21,914 nucleotides of DNA. It comes from CAYWMP01 sp964459445. Its GTDB lineage: Bacteria; Desulfobacterota; DSM-4660; Desulfatiglandales; HGW-15. The stretch lies in assembly GCA_964459445.1 (NCBI GenBank), contig CAYWMP010000096.1:1-21914 (forward strand), written 5' to 3'. Positions 15,164 to 21,914 of the stretch are shown in pieces. Each line of letters opens with the position of its first letter. The stretch's first letter is position 1. Made by a program: the position numbers and the translations under genes. The notes under the pieces are model-generated. The model did not search any database and was not told the DNA's origin. It saw nothing but the letters and a program-made list of their open reading frames with translations.

Positions 15164-17023
15164 TTAGCTCTTTCTTTCGACAATGGTCACCACGCCCGTA
15201 TCACCATCGACACGGAGGATGTCCCCTGTTTGAATCACTGCGGTCGACACACCCGTTCCGGTGACAGAGGGCACCCCATATTCCCTGCACACGATGGCCG
15301 CATGACTCGTCAATCCGCCTATATCGGTCACGGACGCTTTAATCTTGGTGAATACCGGCGACCAGGACGGATTGGTGGAAGGACAAACCAGGATTTCTCC
15401 AGATTCAAGATCCACGATATCCTTGAGCTGCCTGAGTACCCTGGCGGGCCCTTCCGCAACCCCGGCAGAAGAAGCAAATCCTTTGATTTCAGAGACATCT
15501 GTGGCCGCCGGCGCCTCTACGCCCTTGAGCCATTCCTTCACCTTGTCCGTTGTGATACCCCAAAGCATGATGGTAAAGGGTTCCGCCACTTCCTCCGGAG
15601 GGACACCCAAAGCAGGAGTCGGTATCCATTTCCTGGCTGCTTCCAGAATCTTTCTCCGTTTGCTAGCCTTTGCTTTGTAGTATCCACCCCGCATGGGGAT
15701 ATCGACACCCAAGGCCCAGCCTGTTGATAGTTCAGTCAGGAGTTGGGGTATCTCGTAACGGTTAAACATGAAGATGTCATCAACCTCATTGATCATGCCG
15801 TTATCAACCAACAGCTTTCCGAATTCCCTGACTTTGTCGAACCAAATGGTGTGAAACCAGTGCTCAACCCAAAAGAGATGATCTTCAGCATAACGGTAGA
15901 TGGTCCTGATCGTGTTGTAGGCGCCGTCAAACGCTTTCTGATCTTCATCGTTTTTAATCAATCCCTGATATTTGGTGACGACTTCGTCCCGCTGCTTGTC
16001 GATTTCATCCAAAGAGCGCTCGATTTGCTCACCGTTCTCTAACCTTTCGATATACCCCTTGATATAGCTATAGGGGATATCCAGGGTGTTGATCCAACTC
16101 CCCTCGTAATGAAACCACCCGCTTCCGCAGGACACAAAAAACCAGGGATCTTTGGCCTTGTCATACTCTTCGAGCCATTGCTTTCCGTCAGGTAGTTTTT
16201 CCAGTTCAGAGATTTTCTCCTTCACGGCCGCATCACTCTTTAGGATGTCCGCAACGCCGCGCATAGAATGGGCCAGTCTTGAGAGGCGACAGAGCTCTTC
16301 TTCAGGTCGAAACATCGATACATAGGCGCCGGCCACCATTTTTCCGATGGCGCTCTCACTAATTCCGGGAAAGAGTTTTCTGGAGACATCTGCGAACATG
16401 AGGTAGGCAAGGTAGGTCAGGTTGAGCATCTCGAAGTGGTACTGCCATCCCTTGAACATGAGGTTGACGAGCCTGTCAAAGGATTCAAGAACATCGTAGG
16501 AGGCATAACACCCCGTGGGTGCAGGCAGGACCTGGTCTTCGGGGACGAATTTCGGGAGTTCTCCGGGAACGTTTATCGCGGCCATCTCTTCGCCCAGGGC
16601 CTTGAATTTTGTGAGCCATTTGTCCCACAATTCATCGTAGTGCTCGAACACGTAGAAGACGCGTTTCTCGAAAAGCTGCGCTTTTTCGCCGATGATTTCA
16701 TCGGGCGGGGGGGCGATTGCGCAGATGTACATGTAGCACCCCACCATCCTTTGAGCAATACCCTGAGCGGGCGGAATGCAAAAGACTCTGGTGGTGTATT
16801 GTGACAGCGCTATTTGCCATGCCTCTTGAAAGATTAAATCGAGTGGGGGCATGGGCTCCGGAGCATGAATCTTGTCCTGATACCAGAATTGACTCTTCTC
16901 CCAATCCGCCCTGTCACCTGAGAATAAGTGGTGTGATGGATACATTTCTTCCCAGCCCTCAAGTTCAGGCGGAACCTGAAACTCGTGAGGATCCGGAAAC
17001 CTTCCCGCAGTTTCATCAGCCAT
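15164..17023 (-). CDS. ppsA: PEP-utilising phosphohistidine-domain protein, phenylphosphate synthase subunit A-like
   Basis: The 619-aa (about 70 kDa) protein resembles the central, histidine-bearing part of PEP synthase and lacks both the ATP-grasp domain and the PEP-binding TIM barrel. Near the C-terminus GGLTSHAAIVCREYGVPSV contains the phospho-accepting His574, close to the His569 I recall for Thauera PpsA. The first 480 residues are the helical, phenylphosphate-synthase-specific region (EDHLFWVEHWFHTIWFDK, VDDIFMFNRYEIPQLL). With PpsB it should phosphorylate the aromatic hydroxyl at ATP's expense. AGGAGG six bases before the ATG fixes the start. It is the first gene of the operon, with a leader of some 240 nt, divergent from lysR. 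No third subunit (PpsC, CBS-domain) is present. Confidence 0.87.
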   Translation of the reverse strand: MADETAGRFPDPHEFQVPPELEGWEEMYPSHHLFSGDRADWEKSQFWYQDKIHAPEPMPPLDLIFQEAWQIALSQYTTRVFCIPPAQGIAQRMVGCYMYICAIAPPPDEIIGEKAQLFEKRVFYVFEHYDELWDKWLTKFKALGEEMAAINVPGELPKFVPEDQVLPAPTGCYASYDVLESFDRLVNLMFKGWQYHFEMLNLTYLAYLMFADVSRKLFPGISESAIGKMVAGAYVSMFRPEEELCRLSRLAHSMRGVADILKSDAAVKEKISELEKLPDGKQWLEEYDKAKDPWFFVSCGSGWFHYEGSWINTLDIPYSYIKGYIERLENGEQIERSLDEIDKQRDEVVTKYQGLIKNDEDQKAFDGAYNTIRTIYRYAEDHLFWVEHWFHTIWFDKVREFGKLLVDNGMINEVDDIFMFNRYEIPQLLTELSTGWALGVDIPMRGGYYKAKASKRRKILEAARKWIPTPALGVPPEEVAEPFTIMLWGITTDKVKEWLKGVEAPAATDVSEIKGFASSAGVAEGPARVLRQLKDIVDLESGEILVCPSTNPSWSPVFTKIKASVTDIGGLTSHAAIVCREYGVPSVTGTGVSTAVIQTGDILRVDGDTGVVTIVERKS

Positions 17024-17271
17024 TTTTCCCCTCCTTTTAAGTTTGATGGTTAGGTGGTGCAGTTGCTAGGTAAACAGTTGAGAAAAGGGTTTTGATGTTT
17101 ACAGGCGATAAATGCTTGGCCTAAAAACGGCCTGCGCAAACCTTCAAAGATGTAAAGGGAATACCTAACAGCAAAAAGGTGAATCGGGTGTGGAGAAACG
17201 TGATCGGTATTCTCATTATTTTTCCGCTAGATGAAAGGGTTGGATGGGAATCAAGGACGGAATACTCGCCT

Positions 17272-17301
17272 ATCATCGAACAGGTGGGAAAAGAGTGTCA
17301 A
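17272..17301 (-). promoter_or_regulatory. Putative sigma-70-type promoter of the pps operon
   Basis: On the minus strand a perfect TTGACA (17301-17296) is followed after 18 bases by GATGAT (17277-17272), a four-of-six match to the -10 consensus. Transcription would begin near 17265. The poor -10 and long spacer are what one expects of an activator-dependent promoter. The call is by inspection only. Confidence 0.45.
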
Positions 17302-17322
17302 TTTCATTTTATTTATGATACG

Positions 17323-17339
17323 CATAAGTATAACTTATG
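17323..17339. promoter_or_regulatory. LysR-type binding site (perfect dyad with T-N11-A core)
   Basis: CATAAG-TATAA-CTTATG is a perfect 6-5-6 inverted repeat, and its core ATAAG-N5-CTTAT has the T-N11-A geometry of LysR boxes. Its centre is about 66 bp upstream of the start predicted for the ppsA promoter, the usual place of a LysR recognition site, and about 63 bp before the lysR start codon, fitting autoregulation. Confidence 0.65.
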
Positions 17340-17393
17340 AATTAATATGAATTATAAATATTCCTTAATGATTTGTGATTTGGACCTATTCTG

Positions 17394-18341
17394 ATGATCA
17401 ATTTCAACCAGCTCAGGGTTTTTTATCATGCTGCAAAGGTGCAGAATTTTACCGAAGCAGCAAAGAGGCTTTACATTACCCAGCCCGCTGTAACCGCCCA
17501 GGTGAAGCTGCTCGAAGAGCACTGCAATCTCAAGCTCTTTAAGAAGAAGGGACGAAGACTTTTTTTGACCGAAGAAGGAAGGACACTCTTTGAATATGCC
17601 CGGAAGGTTTTTGAGTTTGAGAAAGAGATAGACGACGTAATCGAAGATATGCGCGAATTAAAACTGGGCACGCTTCGTCTGGGAACGACCAAGGCCTATG
17701 CCCGTTACTTCATGCCTTTTCTTTTATCCAGCTTCAGAGAGAGATATCCTCATATCAAAATCAAACTGGACGAGGGTAGTTCTTTGGACATGACGAACAG
17801 TCTTATTGAACTGAAAAACGAGGTGGCCGTCATCGCAAAGGCGGATGATAATCTCGAAGTCCAATTCTTTCCATTTAGCCAGGAAGAACTTGTCCTCATT
17901 GTGGCGCCGGAACATCGCCTGGCAGAGTCAAAGACGTTAGCATTCAAAGACTTGGTGAATGTGCCGATCATCATGAAAGAATTCGGTTCCGGGACGAGAA
18001 AGCGGGTCAACGAGCTATTCGCGAAATACGGATATACCCCCAATGTTTTGATGGAAACCAGCAACACGGAGTTTATCAAGCAGCTTGTGCAGCGGGGGGA
18101 CGGTATTTCCTTTGTCGTAAAGGAGGCGGTTGCGGCCGAGCTCAAGGAGAAAAAACTCGCTACCGTACCAATAAACGGGGAACGTATTCCTCTGGACGTC
18201 AGTATCGCCTATTTAAAAGACCACCACCTATCGCCCCCGGCCCGGGCCTTTCTGGATATCCTTCATGAAATCGCTCCTAAGGGGAAAAGGGGAAGGGGGA
18301 TAAGGGGGATTATGGCTGAGATGTTGGCAAAGTGGGGCTAG
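17394..18341 (+). CDS. LysR-family transcriptional regulator
   Basis: The 315-aa protein has the LysR winged helix-turn-helix at its N-terminus (FYHAAKVQNFTEAAKRLYIT, then QPAVTAQVKLLEEHCNLKLF; residues 10-49), a linker helix (65-90) and a periplasmic-binding-protein-like effector domain beginning GTLRLGTTKAYARYF (92-106). It is divergent from the ppsA operon with a LysR-type dyad between them, so it is the likely activator, presumably responding to a pathway compound. This differs from the NtrC-type regulators I know for phenol genes of Thauera and Aromatoleum. The C-terminal 20 residues are basic (KGKRGRGIRG) and may be an extension. No strong ribosome binding site precedes the ATG. Confidence 0.92.
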   Translation: MINFNQLRVFYHAAKVQNFTEAAKRLYITQPAVTAQVKLLEEHCNLKLFKKKGRRLFLTEEGRTLFEYARKVFEFEKEIDDVIEDMRELKLGTLRLGTTKAYARYFMPFLLSSFRERYPHIKIKLDEGSSLDMTNSLIELKNEVAVIAKADDNLEVQFFPFSQEELVLIVAPEHRLAESKTLAFKDLVNVPIIMKEFGSGTRKRVNELFAKYGYTPNVLMETSNTEFIKQLVQRGDGISFVVKEAVAAELKEKKLATVPINGERIPLDVSIAYLKDHHLSPPARAFLDILHEIAPKGKRGRGIRGIMAEMLAKWG

Positions 18342-18413
18342 AGGGATTGTTGGGCTGGATTACGGAGAGGTGTGTAATAAGTAGTTGTTGAACTCATTAA
18401 TCTTTTGCAGAAC

Positions 18414-18537
18414 GATACTTGATACTGGATACTGGGGGTCTATCAAATTTGAAAGTAGGAGATCCAGCCTCTATGCTCTTCGGTTCCTATTTTTCCAGCA
18501 TTAAGGATCTAGCATCCAGCATCTAGAATCCAGTATC
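18414..18537. repeat. Element D: palindromic element with GATACTGGAT words
   Basis: The left arm (18414-18435) repeats GATACT(T/G)GATACTGG, and the right arm (18495-18537) holds the inverse words ending AATCCAGTATC. About 60 nt lie between. It sits between the convergent lysR and second Tm-1-like genes, in a 253-nt gap with no gene. It is a single copy here, of the same general architecture as element C but with different words. Confidence 0.55.
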
Positions 18538-18594
18538 TGTTGGCGTACTGTATGGTTACATTACGAGAGCTCGGTTCCAGTAATGGGATTTAGG

Positions 18595-19806
18595 TCAATA
18601 ACTTGACGATAGAAGCATCTCGACCATCATATCAGCAGCGATTCGGGCAAATGCAGGATCGTTGATGTGAAGATTCGCTTCCTTAAGCTCAATTTCGGGG
18701 TCTAAATCCTGCTTCAGTTTGCGGGTAAGGACACCGCTGATCTCCGGAGCACGGAGTGGCCCACCTTCGCTGTCGGCTTCGGACCATCCTCTCAAGGGAA
18801 TGAGTACCTTCACATTTAGAGGATCTTGATTCAGTTTTTCAATGAGCTGGTCAGAAATGATACCTGTTTCTTCAGAACTGAGACGAATCGCGGATCGGAA
18901 ATCATAGAAAAAGATTTTTCGATCTTTGAATGAATCCGGAATGTGATCGCGGGTAAACTCAAGTACTGCACAGTCCAGACCGCCGGGAACCACCAACCTG
19001 GGAATTTCTCTGCCTGGGACCGGCAGCAGTCGACCCGGTCCGATTCCGGCACAGTATCCATCCATGAGTTGATCGGCAAGTTCGTGTGTCCCAAAGTCCA
19101 GAATGCCATGGAAATAGCCTTCTTCCGCCAGCTCTTCCATGGCCATGCCTCCGGTTCCATTGGCATGAAAAGCGACCACTTCATATCCTTTCCCCTCCAA
19201 GTGCGTCTTAACGGACTCTGCACCGGGCGTAATGAACCCAAAAAATGTGAGTGCGATCCGTTTCTTTTCGGTTTGAGGTTTCCAATGGCCCTCCACCATG
19301 CCGCAAATCGCGCCCGCCGCCTTCTCAAGGATCTGGCCCGACAGGCTGTTGACCCCCAGAAGATCGACCACACTATGGATCATCGTGATGTCCTTTGTCC
19401 CTACGATCTTTGCCATGTTTCGGGAGGCCACCGTGGAGACCATCACCTTCGGCACACCCAGTGGCAGAACTCGCATTACACTCGCACCCAGATGGGTGCC
19501 CGTGCCGCCGCCGGCGGAGATGATGCCGTTAATCTCCCCTTCACCGTATAATTGTTTGATCGTCTCTTGGGCGGCCTTTAGTACGGCTTCTATGGCCTCA
19601 TCCCGTGATGAGGATGCCTTGGATGAGTCCATACCCAATTTTTCATATAGATCAATATCCGGGACAAAGGGGGAAGGGCCTTTGGTCCCCAGGTTCACGG
19701 TCAATGTCCGAAACCCCCTCTGTTCGATGCAATTCTTTAAGAATAGATGTTCTTCCCCTTTGGAGTCAAAGGTACCGGCAATGGCGATAGCTGGTTTACG
19801 ATTCAT
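18595..19806 (-). CDS. Tm-1-like/UPF0261 family protein (copy 2)
   Basis: The 403-aa protein is a more typical family member than copy 1: IAGTFDSKGEEHLFLK at the N-terminus, IISAGGGTGTHLGASVMRVL, IVGTKDITMIHSVVDLLGVN, and in the second domain the family motif VVAFHANGTGGMAMEEL and RLVVPGGLDCAVLEF. The two copies share family motifs in the same order and therefore are homologues, but they are quite divergent and not a recent duplication. GGAGGA six bases before the ATG at 19806 favours that start over one 27 nt upstream. It lies outside the pps run, beyond lysR on the same strand, downstream of the M24 gene with elements A2 and E between. Function unknown. Confidence 0.85.
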   Translation of the reverse strand: MNRKPAIAIAGTFDSKGEEHLFLKNCIEQRGFRTLTVNLGTKGPSPFVPDIDLYEKLGMDSSKASSSRDEAIEAVLKAAQETIKQLYGEGEINGIISAGGGTGTHLGASVMRVLPLGVPKVMVSTVASRNMAKIVGTKDITMIHSVVDLLGVNSLSGQILEKAAGAICGMVEGHWKPQTEKKRIALTFFGFITPGAESVKTHLEGKGYEVVAFHANGTGGMAMEELAEEGYFHGILDFGTHELADQLMDGYCAGIGPGRLLPVPGREIPRLVVPGGLDCAVLEFTRDHIPDSFKDRKIFFYDFRSAIRLSSEETGIISDQLIEKLNQDPLNVKVLIPLRGWSEADSEGGPLRAPEISGVLTRKLKQDLDPEIELKEANLHINDPAFARIAADMMVEMLLSSSY

Positions 19807-19835
19807 CACGTTTCCTCCATGAGACCTCTGCAAAA

Positions 19836-19955
19836 CGCCCCCTTTTAGCCAATCTCCGCTTCAGACTCGGATTTTAATCCTCAAAATACTACATGTATTC
19901 CTGTGGTCAAAATCCTCGTCGACCTTGACCTTGACCAAAATCGAGCATTTTGCAA
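19836..19955. repeat. Element E: inverted-repeat element with TGCAAAA ends
   Basis: TGCAAAACGC at 19839 is inverted as GCATTTTGCA ending near 19955. Inside, GAC-GGATTTT (19864-19875) pairs with AAAATCC-GTC (19909-19920), and AATAC pairs with GTATT around TACAT. It lies directly upstream of the second Tm-1-like gene in a 537-nt gene-free stretch (19807-20343) that also holds element A2. I see no small gene there. Confidence 0.55.
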
Positions 19956-20087
19956 AATTCTCCCCATGATGATAGAAAATGGTCTGAAAGTGGGAGCAGG
20001 GAAAACTTTTTGAAATGAGCGAAATATAGTGTAAAAGGCTGGGGCGGGTCAAAGAAATTAGGTATCAATATAACCATTTTTAACAAT

Positions 20088-20302
20088 GCGGGGGTTCAGC
20101 AATCTCCTTGCAGGGACGAAATGGCTTCTTGGTGGCGCATAGGACGTTGCATGAAAGCGGGCGGGTGACCGCTTTAGAAGCCTAAAAGATCACCTTCCAT
20201 CACGTTACGGCGATAGTAGGCCGCCCGCTAGAATAAAATGGCGTGCAAATGGCCTCTCACTGAATCAAGTTTGTCCTTTCCAAGAGATCCCCGAGCCCCC
20301 GC
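20088..20302 (+). repeat. Element A copy 2: 215-nt structured palindromic element
   Basis: This is the second copy of the 3564-3779 element, same orientation. Strongly conserved blocks include CAGGGACGAA, GACGTTGCA, AGCGGGCGG, CCGCCCGCT, TGCAAATGGC, CTCACTGAATC and AAGAGATCCCCGAGCCCCC. Pairings seen in copy 1 are kept although bases changed: the end stem has a G-T in place of G-C, GGACGAA pairs with TTTGTCC, and TTGCATG pairs with CGTGCAA. An apical TTTAG-AAGC-CTAAA hairpin is clearer than in copy 1. It lies antisense to both neighbours (M24 and Tm-1-like genes). Confidence 0.75.
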
Positions 20303-20343
20303 CTAATTTTGACACGATCTTAAAGGCGCTAACGAACCGCAAA

Positions 20344-21534
20344 TCAGATAACCACGATATCATCCGGGAATTGATTCAGTTTCTCCAATCCATTTTTGGT
20401 TACCACGAACATGTTTTCTACGCCAACAACCCCTTCACCTGGAAAAATGCATTTCGGTTCAATGGCCATGACCATACTCTCTTCAAGGACGTGCTTGGAG
20501 TTCTTGCCCAGTATGGGCCATTCATCCAACTCCATGCCAACGCCGTGTCCCACAAAAGTGACCGGTTGTGGGTGCCCCATAAACCATTCGGATAACTCTG
20601 CCTTCTCGACTATCTCTAGGGCGAGTGCATAAAGATCCTTGGCATGGGTTCCGGGTTTACCTGCCAGAGCAATGGCGTCCTGGACCTCTATCATGACAAG
20701 GTGCGCTTCCTGGAATTTATCTCCCAGATCCCCTATTGAAAAAATACGGGCCTGGTCGGATACATAGCCGTCATAGTTTGCGGTGTAATCGATCAGTATC
20801 GGTTCATTTGGGCGGATTTTGCAATGCCCCGGTCCCTGGGAGAGATAGGGTCCGGGCCCTTGCCCACCCGTAGGGCCGGGAGAAGCACTGGGCATAGCGG
20901 CGCAGGGACCTGCCATGATATGTCCGTACAAGGCTTCCATGTTGAAAGCCCTCGTTCTTCCAATCCCAGGATGACCCTGACTTCTGTAATAACCTTCGAC
21001 TCTCAGTGCCAGGTCAATTTCCGTTTTCGAATCTTTGATGAAACCGGGAACAAGTTCATACAGACTGTCGGCCATTTTGGATGCATTTCTTATGAGCGAT
21101 AACTCATAGGGTGTTTTGACCATACGCGTCTTCCGAATAAGCGCCGATATATCGATCATTTTCGTATCTGGAAAAAGTCTTTTGTAGTGCAAATACAGAT
21201 TGGCCGGTAGAATATCCAATTCCAGACCCATTCGGCCGATCGCACTTGGCCCATGGCTTTTTATCAATTCCGGAAGTTTCGAAAAGCCGGTCAATTTGAC
21301 GATATTGTCAAGGGCTCCATCATCAAGGGCCCTTTCAATGCTTTTGCGCACCATAAGGAGTGGCTCTCCGGACACTGGAATCCAGAGATGGGCATCCTGA
21401 TCGGTTGCCGTGAAATAGTAGATATCGACTTTTTGAACGATAAGTGATCCATCAATTTGGTTCTCTTTGAGAAGGCGCTGAAATCGGTGAATACGTTGAT
21501 TGAAATCCTTTGCTATGTCTGAATCCCTTGCCAT
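20344..21534 (-). CDS. M24-family metallopeptidase (creatinase/Xaa-Pro aminopeptidase-like)
   Basis: The 396-aa protein has a creatinase-type N-terminal domain (about 12-140) and a C-terminal pita-bread M24 domain (about 147-390). All five metal ligands of the peptidase form can be placed: Asp249 and Asp260 in LIDYTANYDGYVSDQAR, His330 in VGHGVGMELDEWP, Glu359 in MAIEPK and Glu373 in GVENMF. Retention of these residues favours a metallopeptidase over a metal-free creatinase. A Gly/Pro-rich loop (about 209-237) lies before the first metal ligand. It may be a proline dipeptidase or aminopeptidase; no link to the aromatic pathway is evident. GGGAGA lies 9 nt before the ATG. It ends 41 nt before element A2, and the next gene on the same strand is Tm-1-like copy 2. 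Confidence 0.88.
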   Translation of the reverse strand: MARDSDIAKDFNQRIHRFQRLLKENQIDGSLIVQKVDIYYFTATDQDAHLWIPVSGEPLLMVRKSIERALDDGALDNIVKLTGFSKLPELIKSHGPSAIGRMGLELDILPANLYLHYKRLFPDTKMIDISALIRKTRMVKTPYELSLIRNASKMADSLYELVPGFIKDSKTEIDLALRVEGYYRSQGHPGIGRTRAFNMEALYGHIMAGPCAAMPSASPGPTGGQGPGPYLSQGPGHCKIRPNEPILIDYTANYDGYVSDQARIFSIGDLGDKFQEAHLVMIEVQDAIALAGKPGTHAKDLYALALEIVEKAELSEWFMGHPQPVTFVGHGVGMELDEWPILGKNSKHVLEESMVMAIEPKCIFPGEGVVGVENMFVVTKNGLEKLNQFPDDIVVI

Positions 21535-21602
21535 ATGTTATGGTCTCCCGGTCTTTGAATATCCATTCTTGGATCGTTTTTAGATTTTTTATAAGCCAAA
21601 CA

Positions 21603-21807
21603 TTAGACAGGATAACATGATCACAGGATAGATAGGGCTAAGAATAGCTCAAGATTTCTGGGAAAAGGTCATAAGTAAAACAATAAATTCGTTCTTGTTT
21701 TTCTTATAGCCTTTTCCCAATGTTCAATCCCGCCTTACGGGATTGAATGCCGTAAGGCAGGAATCTTGAGCAATTCTTGATCTGGTAAATCCTGTTATCT
21801 TGTCTAA
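21603..21807 (+). repeat. Element B copy 2: 205-nt inverted-repeat element
   Basis: It has exactly the same length and orientation as 6871-7075. The left end TTAGACAGGATAAC and right end GTTATCTTGTCTAA are inverted copies. The inner hairpin reads TTCAATCCCG-CCTTA-CGGGATTGAA, where a T-A pair of copy 1 has become C-G on both sides. The following TGCC-GTAA-GGCA keeps a GNRA-type loop. A TGGGAAAA/TTTTCCCA stem encloses the AAAACAA/TTGTTTT hairpin. It lies upstream of the M24 gene. Confidence 0.78.
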
Positions 21808-21914
21808 AAAGAGCCGAATCCATCAGGGGGCGGTAGCAAAACCAGTTCCCCTGACCGGTGCCTAGCCTGACTTTCCTATTTATAGTCACGTCAGTCAACG
21901 CTTTCCAATTTAAC
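21808..21914. other. Window edge, no gene recognised
   Basis: The 380-nt stretch upstream of the M24 gene (21535-21914) contains element B2 and otherwise nothing I can support. The reading frame on the minus strand over 21704-21898 runs through B2 and looks spurious. Confidence 0.4.

Larger units (their letters stand above)
17024..17393. promoter_or_regulatory. Divergent control region between ppsA and lysR
   Basis: This 370-nt gap has no gene. Its right third is AT-rich and contains the LysR-type dyad and the putative operon promoter, annotated separately. A possible -10 for lysR is TATAAA at 17353-17358, with no good -35. The left two-thirds would be the 5' leader of ppsA; apart from a short GGCC-based hairpin near 17138 I see no riboswitch-like or terminator structure. 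Confidence 0.6.

Noticed and set aside
13965..17023. PEP synthase broken into two genes (pseudogene)
   Set aside because: The two proteins do not join into one PEP synthase: the TIM barrel is absent, the gene order is His part then ATP part, and each matches a subunit size of phenylphosphate synthase.
21704..21898. 64-aa open frame on the minus strand at the right edge
   Set aside because: It is largely translated from element B2, has no homology signature and no ribosome site.
1..21914. tRNA, rRNA, insertion sequence or integrase genes
   Set aside because: None seen on either strand; the repeats have no transposase within the window.

Overview
The window looks like the chromosome of a strict anaerobe, most likely a deltaproteobacterium (Desulfobacterota). 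The grounds are an oxygen-independent aromatic-compound operon, a DUF3786 protein, molybdenum and iron-sulfur enzymes, and intergenic spaces full of palindromic elements. This is inference from gene content; no rRNA or tRNA gene is present to confirm it.

Layout. The left arm (1-4474) holds the 3' part of a TPR protein, a glycosyltransferase and Smr-domain pair on the minus strand, a DUF3786 protein, purE, and a YrdC/Sua5-family gene on the plus strand. The centre (4477-17023) is one long minus-strand run of nine genes. In transcription order they are ppsA-like (PEP-synthase-like phosphotransferase subunit with catalytic His), ppsB-like (ATP-grasp subunit), UbiD-type (de)carboxylase, AMP-forming acyl-CoA ligase, Tm-1-like/UPF0261 protein, UbiX flavin prenyltransferase, and the FAD, [2Fe-2S] and molybdopterin subunits of a xanthine-dehydrogenase-family enzyme. 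A LysR regulator (17394-18341) is divergent. The right arm has a second Tm-1-like gene and an M24 creatinase/Xaa-Pro-peptidase-like gene, both on the minus strand.

How the genes work together. The core matches the peripheral pathway of anaerobic phenol degradation. A phenylphosphate-synthase-like pair activates the hydroxyl with ATP, and a prFMN-dependent UbiD enzyme, supplied by UbiX, carboxylates the ring. The ligase makes the CoA thioester, and a 4-hydroxybenzoyl-CoA-reductase-like molybdoenzyme removes the ring hydroxyl to give benzoyl-CoA. The exact substrate is not settled. There is one UbiD protein, no other recognisable carboxylase subunit, and the FAD subunit has too few cysteines to carry the extra [4Fe-4S] cluster known from 4-hydroxybenzoyl-CoA reductase. 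Between ppsA and lysR there is a dyad with LysR-box geometry centred about 66 bp upstream of the start expected from a TTGACA-type promoter, so LysR control of the operon is likely.

Hidden structure. Two families of imperfectly palindromic elements occur twice each in the same orientation. Family A (about 215 nt; 3564-3779 and 20088-20302) folds into a long rod whose pairing survives sequence changes. Family B (205 nt; 6871-7075 and 21603-21807) has inverted ends, internal hairpins and at least one compensatory base-pair change; one copy lies inside the operon. Three further single palindromic elements (10465-10633, 18414-18537, 19836-19955) and a weaker one (2148-2294) occupy most other gaps.
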